From NCBI GenBank assembly GCA_964423475.1, contig CAYRFD010000020.1:1-16411 (forward strand): 16,411 bases of DNA, in the 5' to 3' direction. The DNA comes from JAUPVN01 sp964423475. Lineage in GTDB: Bacteria; Patescibacteriota; Saccharimonadia; Saccharimonadales; CAIOMD01. Below are positions 5,665-13,477 of this stretch, one piece after another (the stretch's first letter is position 1; each line of letters opens with the position of its first letter). The notes beneath the pieces are model-generated. The model made no database searches and was not told the DNA's origin. It saw only the letters and a program-made list of their open reading frames with translations. Both the position numbers and the translations under genes were made by a program.

Positions 5665-6105
5665 ATGGACACAATGCATTCGCCAGCTTCTAATGAGCTT
5701 CCTAAACCACAACAAAATAGCGTGGAGGTGCCGGCATCTGTAGAGAATAATGTTAATACCTATAAAGCTCCTATTGCTGGAGAGGCTGGCCGCGCAAATA
5801 ATGAACCTACGCAGGCCGCAAACGATGCAGTGGCTGCAGCTATGAGTTCTGTTGCGGCTATCCCTACGGTTGCTACACCCGCACCCGCAGATGATTCAGC
5901 TGCTTCTACACCAGCAACTGCAATTGCCGATGATGCGGATGTAATAGAAAAAGAATGGGTCGATAAAGCCAAAAGAATTGTTGCAGAGACCAGGGGTGAT
6001 CCTCATAAAAAAAGCCAAGAGCTAACAGGCCTTAAAAGAGAATATATAGAAACTCGTTTTGGAAAGGTAATTAAGGTCCCCCATGAAAGTGATGCTACGG
6101 CGTAA
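5665..6105 (+). CDS. disordered small protein with conserved CPR-type C-terminal helix
   Basis: The 146-residue product has an N-terminal two thirds (1-90) rich in Ala, Pro, Asn and Thr, with no signal peptide or membrane segment and probably disordered. From about 91 it becomes a charged helical segment, DADVIEKEWVDKAKRIVAE, then DPHKKSQELTGLKREYIE and a short end with RFGKVIKV. I recall this IEKEWV-KAK-IV-x(5)-DP pattern from small proteins of CPR genomes, often near secretion or pilus ATPase genes. That is memory and would need a search. The next gene, a TraG/TraD-like ATPase, starts 30 bp downstream on the same strand, so they are probably cotranscribed and may work together. A start at the second ATG (5674) is possible. 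Confidence 0.7.
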   Translation: MDTMHSPASNELPKPQQNSVEVPASVENNVNTYKAPIAGEAGRANNEPTQAANDAVAAAMSSVAAIPTVATPAPADDSAASTPATAIADDADVIEKEWVDKAKRIVAETRGDPHKKSQELTGLKREYIETRFGKVIKVPHESDATA

Positions 6106-6135
6106 AGCCATAACACAAGAAAAGGCAAAAACTTA

Positions 6136-9100
6136 ATGTTTATAGTGATTTTAGGTGCCATAATTATAGTGCTTGCCATTGGGGCCGTTCTTTTTGCGCG
6201 TAAAAATTTACGAGAAGCAAAAAATTATGAACGTGGCCTTAAGATGGTGCCGCTGTTAATTCATTTGCCACCAATGAGTGATGATATAGAAACACAGGGT
6301 CGTGATACGCGTGATTTGGCGGATGAGAGCGTTTTTAAGGCTCAAACTCTTTATAACATCATTGCTAGTACCGCTAAAAAGGGTTTTAAATCTAGCTTGT
6401 ATGGCCAAAGACATATTAGCTTAGAGGTAGTAGGGCACAAGGGCATGGTGTATTTTTATACAGCAGCACCAATTACGTTGGTGCCAACAATAGAACAAGC
6501 CATTTTAAGTGCTTACCCAAGCAGCTCTTTAGAAGAGGTGGCCGAACACAATATATTTAGCCCAGTTGGCAAATCTAGCGGTACAGTTGGCGGTGAAATA
6601 TTATTAAAAGAATCGCCAGTTTACCCAATTGCCACTTATCAGGACATTAAAAGAGATACTATGCAGGCATTACTGAGCGCGCTTGCATCTTTAGAAAAAG
6701 AAGATGGCGCCGGTGTTCAGATTTTGCTAAGACCCGCAAAAAAGAACTGGACAAGAGCTTCAGAAAAAGAAGCTGCAAATTTAAGAGACGGCAAGGGTAG
6801 CCCTAAGGGCGCTCAAAAAATATTTTGGTGGGTTGGCCAAATTTTTGCAGCTCCACTTAAACCCCCAGAAGAAAAATCAGAAACTAACCCTATGGATAAT
6901 AAGCCAGTATCTGGCAGTGATCAGGCCAAGGCAGAAGCAATAGAAGAAAAGGCCAGGCATGGAGCTTACGAGGTACTTATAAGAGTTGTGGCATCTTCTA
7001 ACGTATCACACCGTTCGCAGCTTTTATTAAATCAGTTGATAGCCGTTTTTGCGCTTTTTGATGCACCTGGGCGTAATGGATTTAAGTTTGTGCCCGCAAA
7101 AGATATTGATAGCTTTGTTTTGGCATATGTTTTACGATTTTTTCCGCCTGAGTATAAAAGATGTATCTTAAATGATGTAGAACTAGCAACAATTTTTCAC
7201 TTGCCAGATTCGTCTAATGTGCCAACTACTCAGTTAGAACGCCAAGCTTCTAAGCAAGTTGATGGGCCAAGGGCAGCAATGGATGAAGGCTTGTTGCTTG
7301 GATACAATGTTTTTAGAGGTGCTAAAAAGCCAATTAGGTTAAGTACAAACGATAGAGCGCGGCATATGTACGTGGTTGGCCAAACTGGTACTGGTAAATC
7401 AACCTTTTTAGAAAATCTTGCCCTGCAAGATATGATAGAAGGCCGAGGTTTTGCTTTTGTTGATCCACACGGCGATACTGCCGAAAAATTGTTAGCCATG
7501 GTGCCAAAAGAACGTACAGAAGACGTAATATATTTTTGCCCATCTGACATGGACTACCCAATGGGGCTAAATTTGTTTGAATTTAGTAGCCCCGAACAAA
7601 AAGACTTTTTGGTTCAGGAAACTATTAATATGCTAGTAAAACTTTATGACCCAAATAATCAGGGTATTGTGGGCCCCCGTTATGAGCACATTTTTAGAAA
7701 CTGTGCATTGCTTTTGATGGCAGATCCTAAGGGTGGCACTTTTATTGATATACCCAAGTTACTTATAGATTACGATTACGCCAAACAAAAGCTAAAGTAT
7801 ACCAATGACCGTATGGTATTAGATTTTTGGACAAAAGAGTTTCCTAATTCTCAAAGATCTAACGATGCTGGCGAGGTTACTAGTTGGGTTGTGAGTAAGT
7901 TTGGTGCATTTATTTCTAATGAGATGATGCGAAATATTATAGGCCAACAAAAAAGCTCTTTTGATATAAGAAAAATAATGGATGAGGGGAAAATATTGCT
8001 AGTTAACCTAAGTAAAGGGCGAACGGGCGAGCTTAACTCTAAATTGTTAGGCATGATATTTGTGATGAAGTTTCAGGCCGCTGCCATGAGCCGAGCCAAT
8101 ATCCCCGAATCTGAACGGCGTGATTTTAGCTTATATGTAGACGAGTTTCAGAACTTTGCAACCGATTCTTTTGCAACTATTTTAAGTGAGGCTCGTAAAT
8201 TTAAACTTAACTTAATAGTAGCCAACCAGTTTACAACGCAGCTTCAAGATGAAGTGCGCGATGCCGTATTTGGAAACATAGGTACCATTGTGGCCCACCG
8301 CGTGGGTAACCAAGATGCAGAGGTGTTAGAAAAGTACTATCGGCCAGTATTTGATATAGACGATTTGCAGCAATTACCAAACTATAACGCAATTGTAAAA
8401 ATGTTAATTGGTGGTATACCTACCCAGCCGTTTAGCATGGCAGATTTGCCGCCCCTAGGGCACCAGAACCCTCAATTAGCGGATGCCCTAAAGCAACTAT
8501 CGGCAGTTAAATATGGCCGCCAACGAGCGGGCGTAGAAAAAGAAATTTTTGATAGGTTAACAACAGAAACTCCAGCAAAACCTGCTTTGGGCGCACCTAT
8601 GGGTGGTGGTTTTGGTGCTCCTCCGGCATTTGGGGCAGCCGCAAAGCCGCCGGCGGCACCCGGGTCTAAGTCTTTCTTAGATGAATGGTTAGAAAAACGT
8701 AAACAAAAGCTAAAACAGCCCGCTACACCAGCGGCAGCCAACCCATCTATTGGTTTGCCTAATGCTGCAACGGCGGCAAAAGCGGTTAATCCTGCTACTG
8801 GGGTGGCTCCTGTTTCTGCCACCGCGCCCCAACAGGCAAAAACACAGTTACCAATTGCCGATAACGCCGATGTTGATCTTGAGCCAACATTAGATAAATC
8901 AATAACTTCTAAACAGCTTGACACCAAAGAGGTAGACTCTATTGCCCAAAAGCTAAAAGCATCTTTGCAAGCAGAAGAGCCCGGAACAGATCTTAATAAC
9001 GACATTAGTGTGCCCGGAGATGAGCTTAAGGGTCCTAAAAAAGTTGTAGCAAGCACTGGTTCTAACGGTGTTTTTGGGCACGAAGACACTATACATATAG

Positions 9101-9138
9101 ACAAAGAAGGTAATTTTTCTGCTAAAGAAGATTCTTAA
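6136..9138 (+). CDS. TraG/TraD-like type IV secretion/DNA-transfer ATPase of CPR type
   Basis: This 1000-residue protein starts with one membrane helix (about 2-22) followed by RKNLREAKNYERG. A large N-terminal region of about 380 residues leads to a P-loop ATPase module: MYVVGQTGTGKST with Walker A Lys421, GFAFVDPHGDTAEKL, then Walker B LYVDEFQNF (666-674, Asp669 and Glu670), EARKFKLNLIVANQF and VAHRVGNQDAE. This order is that of the VirD4/TraG/TraD coupling-protein and DUF87-type ATPases, which move DNA or proteins through membranes. The last 200 residues are Ala/Pro/Gly-rich with a short FLDEWLEKRKQKLK helix and probably disordered. No other secretion genes lie in the window, so the substrate is unknown. 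An AAGAAAAGG precedes the start. The stop overlaps that of the convergent gene. Confidence 0.85.
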   Translation: MFIVILGAIIIVLAIGAVLFARKNLREAKNYERGLKMVPLLIHLPPMSDDIETQGRDTRDLADESVFKAQTLYNIIASTAKKGFKSSLYGQRHISLEVVGHKGMVYFYTAAPITLVPTIEQAILSAYPSSSLEEVAEHNIFSPVGKSSGTVGGEILLKESPVYPIATYQDIKRDTMQALLSALASLEKEDGAGVQILLRPAKKNWTRASEKEAANLRDGKGSPKGAQKIFWWVGQIFAAPLKPPEEKSETNPMDNKPVSGSDQAKAEAIEEKARHGAYEVLIRVVASSNVSHRSQLLLNQLIAVFALFDAPGRNGFKFVPAKDIDSFVLAYVLRFFPPEYKRCILNDVELATIFHLPDSSNVPTTQLERQASKQVDGPRAAMDEGLLLGYNVFRGAKKPIRLSTNDRARHMYVVGQTGTGKSTFLENLALQDMIEGRGFAFVDPHGDTAEKLLAMVPKERTEDVIYFCPSDMDYPMGLNLFEFSSPEQKDFLVQETINMLVKLYDPNNQGIVGPRYEHIFRNCALLLMADPKGGTFIDIPKLLIDYDYAKQKLKYTNDRMVLDFWTKEFPNSQRSNDAGEVTSWVVSKFGAFISNEMMRNIIGQQKSSFDIRKIMDEGKILLVNLSKGRTGELNSKLLGMIFVMKFQAAAMSRANIPESERRDFSLYVDEFQNFATDSFATILSEARKFKLNLIVANQFTTQLQDEVRDAVFGNIGTIVAHRVGNQDAEVLEKYYRPVFDIDDLQQLPNYNAIVKMLIGGIPTQPFSMADLPPLGHQNPQLADALKQLSAVKYGRQRAGVEKEIFDRLTTETPAKPALGAPMGGGFGAPPAFGAAAKPPAAPGSKSFLDEWLEKRKQKLKQPATPAAANPSIGLPNAATAAKAVNPATGVAPVSATAPQQAKTQLPIADNADVDLEPTLDKSITSKQLDTKEVDSIAQKLKASLQAEEPGTDLNNDISVPGDELKGPKKVVASTGSNGVFGHEDTIHIDKEGNFSAKEDS

Positions 9139-9734
9139 ATATTTTGTTGTTTTTTATGAAATATATTTAACACAATACGGTATAGGTATTCGGCAATTAT
9201 CATTAAAACAAATCCAATAACATAAAGAGCCGCAAAAAGGCTTAAAGGCACCTCAAAACCATATCGTTTTGCAAAGAATAATACTATAAAACTGCCAATT
9301 ACTAAGATAGTTGCACCACCCAATATCCCAATTGGACGAGCCACTGTTTTGCCCCCTAGGTTGCTTAAACTTTCTATGGTGTCATTATGTATTATCTTAC
9401 TAAAACGTTGCTCAGAAGGGCTTAAATGGCTGCGTACGTCGTCCATTGTTTGGTGGAACACGGCAGTTTTAATTTTGTGCGTTAAATAATGTTTGTGAGG
9501 GTTTGTGTCGTGATTATTTGCTTCTGCTTGTTTTTTATAAGACTCAGAAGTTTTTGCCTCTTTATCTATAACCGATTGTAATTGCTCTTTATTTATTGGG
9601 CCAGATTCGTGTGCATTACTGGCCTTTTCTTTTTGCTTTAAGCTATTATGTGCGGCTTCTACGCTTAATCTTTCTAGTTCTAGCGGTGAATTAGCTTCTT
9701 GTTTTGATAAATAAGGGCCGTGTTCTTGAGCCAT
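9135..9734 (-). CDS. two-helix membrane protein with long charged N-terminal region
   Basis: The 199-residue product has a hydrophilic, probably helical N-terminal region of about 130 residues rich in Glu, Lys, Gln and His. Two membrane helices follow at about 135-155 and 162-184, with a short KRYGFE loop between them and a basic end (FHKKQQNI). The start at 9734 lies 2 bp after the stop of the DUF11 surface-protein gene. A GGGGGGA stretch inside the end of that gene can serve as ribosome binding site, so the two are very likely translated from one message. The topology places both ends in the cytoplasm, with the charged arm inside. I recognise no family. Its stop overlaps the stop of the convergent ATPase gene by four bases. 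Confidence 0.7.
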   Translation of the reverse strand: MAQEHGPYLSKQEANSPLELERLSVEAAHNSLKQKEKASNAHESGPINKEQLQSVIDKEAKTSESYKKQAEANNHDTNPHKHYLTHKIKTAVFHQTMDDVRSHLSPSEQRFSKIIHNDTIESLSNLGGKTVARPIGILGGATILVIGSFIVLFFAKRYGFEVPLSLFAALYVIGFVLMIIAEYLYRIVLNIFHKKQQNI

Positions 9735-9736
9735 GG

Positions 9737-11356
9737 CTATAGTCCCCCCGATTTAAATTCTTTTTGGATAATTGCTAGCTCTTTGTTTAAAAGCCTATTT
9801 CTGTAATAAAAGTATCCAACTATCATAACTCCTAATACTGCAATTGCCATACTCATTGGTGGGCCAGTGTTGGGCAATTGAGTAACAGTTTGTTCAACCG
9901 CCTTAGAGGCTGGTTTTGGCAAATTAACAGTAACATTACGCCCGTATACATTATGCATAGAAAAATCATAAGAAAGAGGGTTAGATGCAGAAACAGGTGT
10001 TGCTGGTAAGGGATTTTTAACTTTTACTGTAAACGTTTTTGTAATGGTTTGTCCTGGCGCAATAGAAACAGGGGCCCAACTAAGTTTTTTTGTTTGGTCG
10101 TTTAAAGTTGCATCGTTTAAAACAGTTATATCTGCATATTCTAGAATATCTCTTACGTCTTCTGAGTATTCTCCGTCTAGTTTAAGGTTTTCGCGCGGGG
10201 CGTTACCCTTATTGGTTATAAACAGGTTATAAGTTAGTGTATCGCCGGGTTGAGCAGTTGTATTATTGGCATCTGCTATGCTTTGAGTATTATTGGTAAC
10301 GGCTTTATCGGTTACTATAATGGGGTTTGATGGTGTTGGTGGCGGTTTGCACTCTGGTAAATTTGGCGTGTCTGCACAAGTAGGAATAGTGGTGATGTTA
10401 ACGCAAGCAGCATTTTGAGCACTGTTTTGGCCACTTGCATTAGAAGATGCGATGCCGGCTGTATTACAAACATTCTTAGCAGGTTCTTTAGCTTTTGTTT
10501 TTATACTAATTTGGTGCCAACGCTCACCACTAGATAGTGTGCTATCTGTATTTGGTATACGCCATTCTAATCTTTGCCCTTTTTGTGTAAATGCAAGATC
10601 AGCCGTTGCGGTGAACGACAAATATTCTAATTGCGTGGGCAAGTCATCAGCTATAACAACATTTTGAGCGCTTATGGCTCCAGTGTTACGGAATCTAATA
10701 TCAAAAGTAGTTGTATCGCCTACTTTTGGTTGGGGCGTTGATGTTAATGTTTTAGATATTTCTAAAATTGGTTTTTTGGCACCCTGCTCGTAAATTATGT
10801 TGCCACAACCACCCAAAAGAATCCAAAACCTAAAACCATACTGAGAGATTCCGGTTATCGTTGGATACCCATTAGATGAAAAACGACTATTTCGCCAATA
10901 TTTTAGATTAAACTCGTAAATACCGCCGTTAACTGCATTATTAATTGGTATAAAAGTTTGAGCAACTTTTGTAGTGCTTCTAGATGTATTTATTAGTGTT
11001 TGGGCACTATCTGTAATTGTGGCTTCTGTTGCGTTTTGTATTTGTGCCTCTGTAATACCATAATGATTATAAATTGCCTGAATATCTGTTCTGCCCAGTT
11101 GGTCTACGTTATTTTTATAAGCATTAAGAATATCATTTTTGCTATGAGCGCCGTAAACTATGTCACCCCAATCTGTTGCTAAAGATGATTGAGGAGGAAA
11201 AGCCACCGTAAATAGTTGCATAGAAAACCCAACAAGTAGCATAATTGCACCTATTCTACGAATGGCGGTTTCTTTTTTTAGTCTTTTAGAATAAAAGGCT
11301 ACATCCGCTAAAAGCGAAGGTTGAAAGGGTAGATTTGATATAAGTTTTCTAAACAT
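9737..11356 (-). CDS. DUF11-repeat cell-surface protein with LPNTG motif
   Basis: This 539-residue protein has a basic N-terminus and a membrane or signal helix at about 35-54 (RIGAIMLLVGFSMQLFTVAF). Next comes an N-terminal domain with WGDIVYGAHSKNDILNAY, a pattern I recall from Saccharibacteria surface proteins. Two DUF11-like beta-sandwich repeats follow. The first is at about 195-290 (ISKTLTSTPQPKVGDTTTF, NVVIADDLPTQLEY) and the second at about 350-450 (AQPGDTLTYNLFITNKGNAP). A Cys- and Pro-rich linker separates them. Near the end LPNTG (494-498) precedes a helix (about 502-518), as in sortase substrates, but a 21-residue charged tail (RNRLLNKELAIIQKEFKSGGL) follows, longer than in typical sorting signals. 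It is probably anchored in the membrane and displayed outside. Confidence 0.8.
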   Translation of the reverse strand: MFRKLISNLPFQPSLLADVAFYSKRLKKETAIRRIGAIMLLVGFSMQLFTVAFPPQSSLATDWGDIVYGAHSKNDILNAYKNNVDQLGRTDIQAIYNHYGITEAQIQNATEATITDSAQTLINTSRSTTKVAQTFIPINNAVNGGIYEFNLKYWRNSRFSSNGYPTITGISQYGFRFWILLGGCGNIIYEQGAKKPILEISKTLTSTPQPKVGDTTTFDIRFRNTGAISAQNVVIADDLPTQLEYLSFTATADLAFTQKGQRLEWRIPNTDSTLSSGERWHQISIKTKAKEPAKNVCNTAGIASSNASGQNSAQNAACVNITTIPTCADTPNLPECKPPPTPSNPIIVTDKAVTNNTQSIADANNTTAQPGDTLTYNLFITNKGNAPRENLKLDGEYSEDVRDILEYADITVLNDATLNDQTKKLSWAPVSIAPGQTITKTFTVKVKNPLPATPVSASNPLSYDFSMHNVYGRNVTVNLPKPASKAVEQTVTQLPNTGPPMSMAIAVLGVMIVGYFYYRNRLLNKELAIIQKEFKSGGL

Positions 11357-11375
11357 ATTATTTATTTTGTGATCT

Positions 11376-11404
11376 TTATTATTAGTACATCTTTATTTAA
11401 TCAA
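11376..11404 (-). promoter_or_regulatory. possible promoter of the DUF11 operon
   Basis: On the minus strand TTGATT (11404-11399), a 17-bp spacer and TAATAA (11381-11376) match the consensus at four positions each, about 20 bp before the ATG at 11356. In such AT-rich DNA this is only suggestive. Confidence 0.3.
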
Positions 11405-11434
11405 GTAATCAATAATAATGCAATCTTCTTATGG

Positions 11435-11463
11435 TTGTGTCTTTACGCAAATACCCATATAAT
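11435..11463 (+). promoter_or_regulatory. promoter of the gyrB-gyrA operon
   Basis: TTGTGT (11435-11440), a 17-bp spacer and a perfect TATAAT (11458-11463) give a start at about 11470 and a leader of about 29 bases with AGAGGG close to the gyrB ATG. Confidence 0.55.
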
Positions 11464-11498
11464 AGAATTTGATTATAAATAAAACGAGCAAGAGGGTA

Positions 11499-13475
11499 AT
11501 GACAAAACATACAAACAATTCACCAGCCTATGATTCTGGGCAAATCCAAGTTCTTGAGGGGCTAGAACCAGTTCGCAAAAGACCAGGGATGTATATTGGT
11601 AGCACCGGTGTAGACGGTCTACACCATTTAATAAAAGAAATAGCCGATAACGGTATAGATGAGGCAATTGCCGGAGAGGCCACAAGGGTAGACGTTACGT
11701 TGTTGGCCGACGGTGGTGTAAGGGTATCTGATGACGGGCGGGGTATACCTGTAGACACTCACCCCAAAACAGGTAAAAGTACCCTTGAAACAGTTTTAAC
11801 CATTTTGCACGCCGGTGGTAAATTTGGCGGCGGTGGGTATAAAGTTTCTAGCGGTTTACACGGTGTTGGCGTAAGCGTAGTGAATGCTTTGTCTAGAAAA
11901 CTGGTTGCAGAGGTGTATAAAAATGGAGTTATTTATCAACAAACCTACGAAAAGGGAGCACCTACATCTGAGCTTAAAAAAGTAGGTAAAACAGATAAAA
12001 CAGGTACAACAATTACTTTTTGGCCAGATGAGACTATTTTTCAGGTAGTAGATTTTGATTATGATTGGGTAGTAGATTACTTACGTCATCAGGCATATCT
12101 CACAAAAGGTATAAGAACATATGTTTATAGCGAGCAAACTCAACAAGAGTATTGTTTTTATTTTGAGGGTGGTATACAAAGTTATGTACGCCATTTAAAC
12201 ATTGGTAAAGACATTGTTGGGGAAAAGGTTTTTTATGTAGATAAAACTATTTCTGATGTTGGTATAGAAATTGCTTTGCAATATAACGACAGTTTTAACG
12301 AAACCGTTAAGGCATTTGCAAATAACGTGTACAACCCAGAGGGTGGTACACATATGGTTGGTTTTAGAGCTGCTCTTACAAGGGTAATTAACGAATATGC
12401 TCGTAAAAATGGTTTGCTAAAAGAAAAAGATGATAATTTATCTGGAGACGATGTAAGAGAAGGCCTAACAGCGGTTATTTTAGTAAAGATACCAGACCCG
12501 CAGTTTGAAGGCCAAACAAAAAATAAACTTGGTAATCCAGAGGTGCGTGGGTTTGTAGAAAAGGTTATGGCCGAATATTTTGCTTACTTTTTAGAAGAAA
12601 ATCCGGCTGTTTCTAAGGGTATAATTGGGAAAGCTCTTTTGGCGGCACGTGCCCGTAAAGCAGCCAGAGCAGCAAGAGATAGTATTATTCGTAAAGGTGT
12701 ATTAGACGGCGCATCTATGCCCGGTAAACTGGCCGATTGTTCTAATAAAGATCCACTACAATCAGAGCTATATCTTGTAGAGGGTGATTCTGCTGGGGGT
12801 TCGGCAAAGTCTGGCCGAGATAGTAAATCTCAGGCAATCTTGCCGTTAAGGGGTAAGGTACTAAACGTAGAAAGAGCTCGTTTAGATAAAATGCTTGCAA
12901 ATAATGAGATTGTAAGCCTAATTAAAGCCCTGGGCGTTGGCATAGAAGACTCTTTTGATTTAGATGGCTTACGCTATAGCAGAATTATAATAATGACAGA
13001 TGCCGATGTAGACGGATCACATATTACCACTTTGCTACTTACGTTTTTCTTTAGATTTATGAGGCCAGTTATAGATGGCGGCCATATTTATTTGGCTAAG
13101 CCACCACTTTTTGAGTTAGTAAAAGCCGGTAAAACAGAAAACGTTATGGTCTATGACGAAGCCGAGCTTGACGTCGTTATAGATGATTTAATTGCAAAGC
13201 GTAAATTAGAGGGCGCTAAGGTAGACCCAACCGATGAACGCTTTAGGCAGGCCGGTTTTATAGAGATAAAACGCTACAAAGGTTTAGGTGAAATGAACGC
13301 AGATCAATTATTTGACACAACCATGGACCCAGAAAAACGTGTTTTGGTGCAAATAAAAGTAGACGATGCCGAAAAGGCAGATAGTATTTTTAATAAATTG
13401 ATGGGTTCTGAAGTAGAACCAAGAAAAAACTTTATTACTACTCGTGCTAAGTTTGTTAAGGATTTGGATATTTAA
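11499..13475 (+). CDS. gyrB: DNA gyrase subunit B
   Basis: The ATPase subunit of DNA gyrase introduces negative supercoils together with GyrA. I place the start at ATG 11499, with AGAGGG just before it, giving 658 residues; a TTG at 11469 would add ten with no support. The GHKL ATPase part shows RKRPGMYIGSTG, HHLIKEIADNGIDEA, VSDDGRGIPVD and SSGLHGVGVSVVNALS. The Toprim part shows LVEGDSAGGSAKSGRD, LPLRGKVLNVE and IIMTDADVDGSHI, and the tail has RYKGLGEMNADQL with TTMDPEKR. It lacks the large insertion of the E. coli protein, as most GyrB do. The stop lies 2 bp before gyrA. Only standard-code glycine codons are used, which fits Saccharibacteria and not UGA-recoding CPR groups. Confidence 0.96.
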   Translation: MTKHTNNSPAYDSGQIQVLEGLEPVRKRPGMYIGSTGVDGLHHLIKEIADNGIDEAIAGEATRVDVTLLADGGVRVSDDGRGIPVDTHPKTGKSTLETVLTILHAGGKFGGGGYKVSSGLHGVGVSVVNALSRKLVAEVYKNGVIYQQTYEKGAPTSELKKVGKTDKTGTTITFWPDETIFQVVDFDYDWVVDYLRHQAYLTKGIRTYVYSEQTQQEYCFYFEGGIQSYVRHLNIGKDIVGEKVFYVDKTISDVGIEIALQYNDSFNETVKAFANNVYNPEGGTHMVGFRAALTRVINEYARKNGLLKEKDDNLSGDDVREGLTAVILVKIPDPQFEGQTKNKLGNPEVRGFVEKVMAEYFAYFLEENPAVSKGIIGKALLAARARKAARAARDSIIRKGVLDGASMPGKLADCSNKDPLQSELYLVEGDSAGGSAKSGRDSKSQAILPLRGKVLNVERARLDKMLANNEIVSLIKALGVGIEDSFDLDGLRYSRIIIMTDADVDGSHITTLLLTFFFRFMRPVIDGGHIYLAKPPLFELVKAGKTENVMVYDEAELDVVIDDLIAKRKLEGAKVDPTDERFRQAGFIEIKRYKGLGEMNADQLFDTTMDPEKRVLVQIKVDDAEKADSIFNKLMGSEVEPRKNFITTRAKFVKDLDI

Positions 13476-13477
13476 TT

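Noticed and set aside
8472..9104. 210-codon open frame on the minus strand
   Set aside because: It lies antisense to the Ala/Pro/Gly-rich tail of the ATPase gene, where codon bias opens the opposite frame; composition is low-complexity and no motif is seen.
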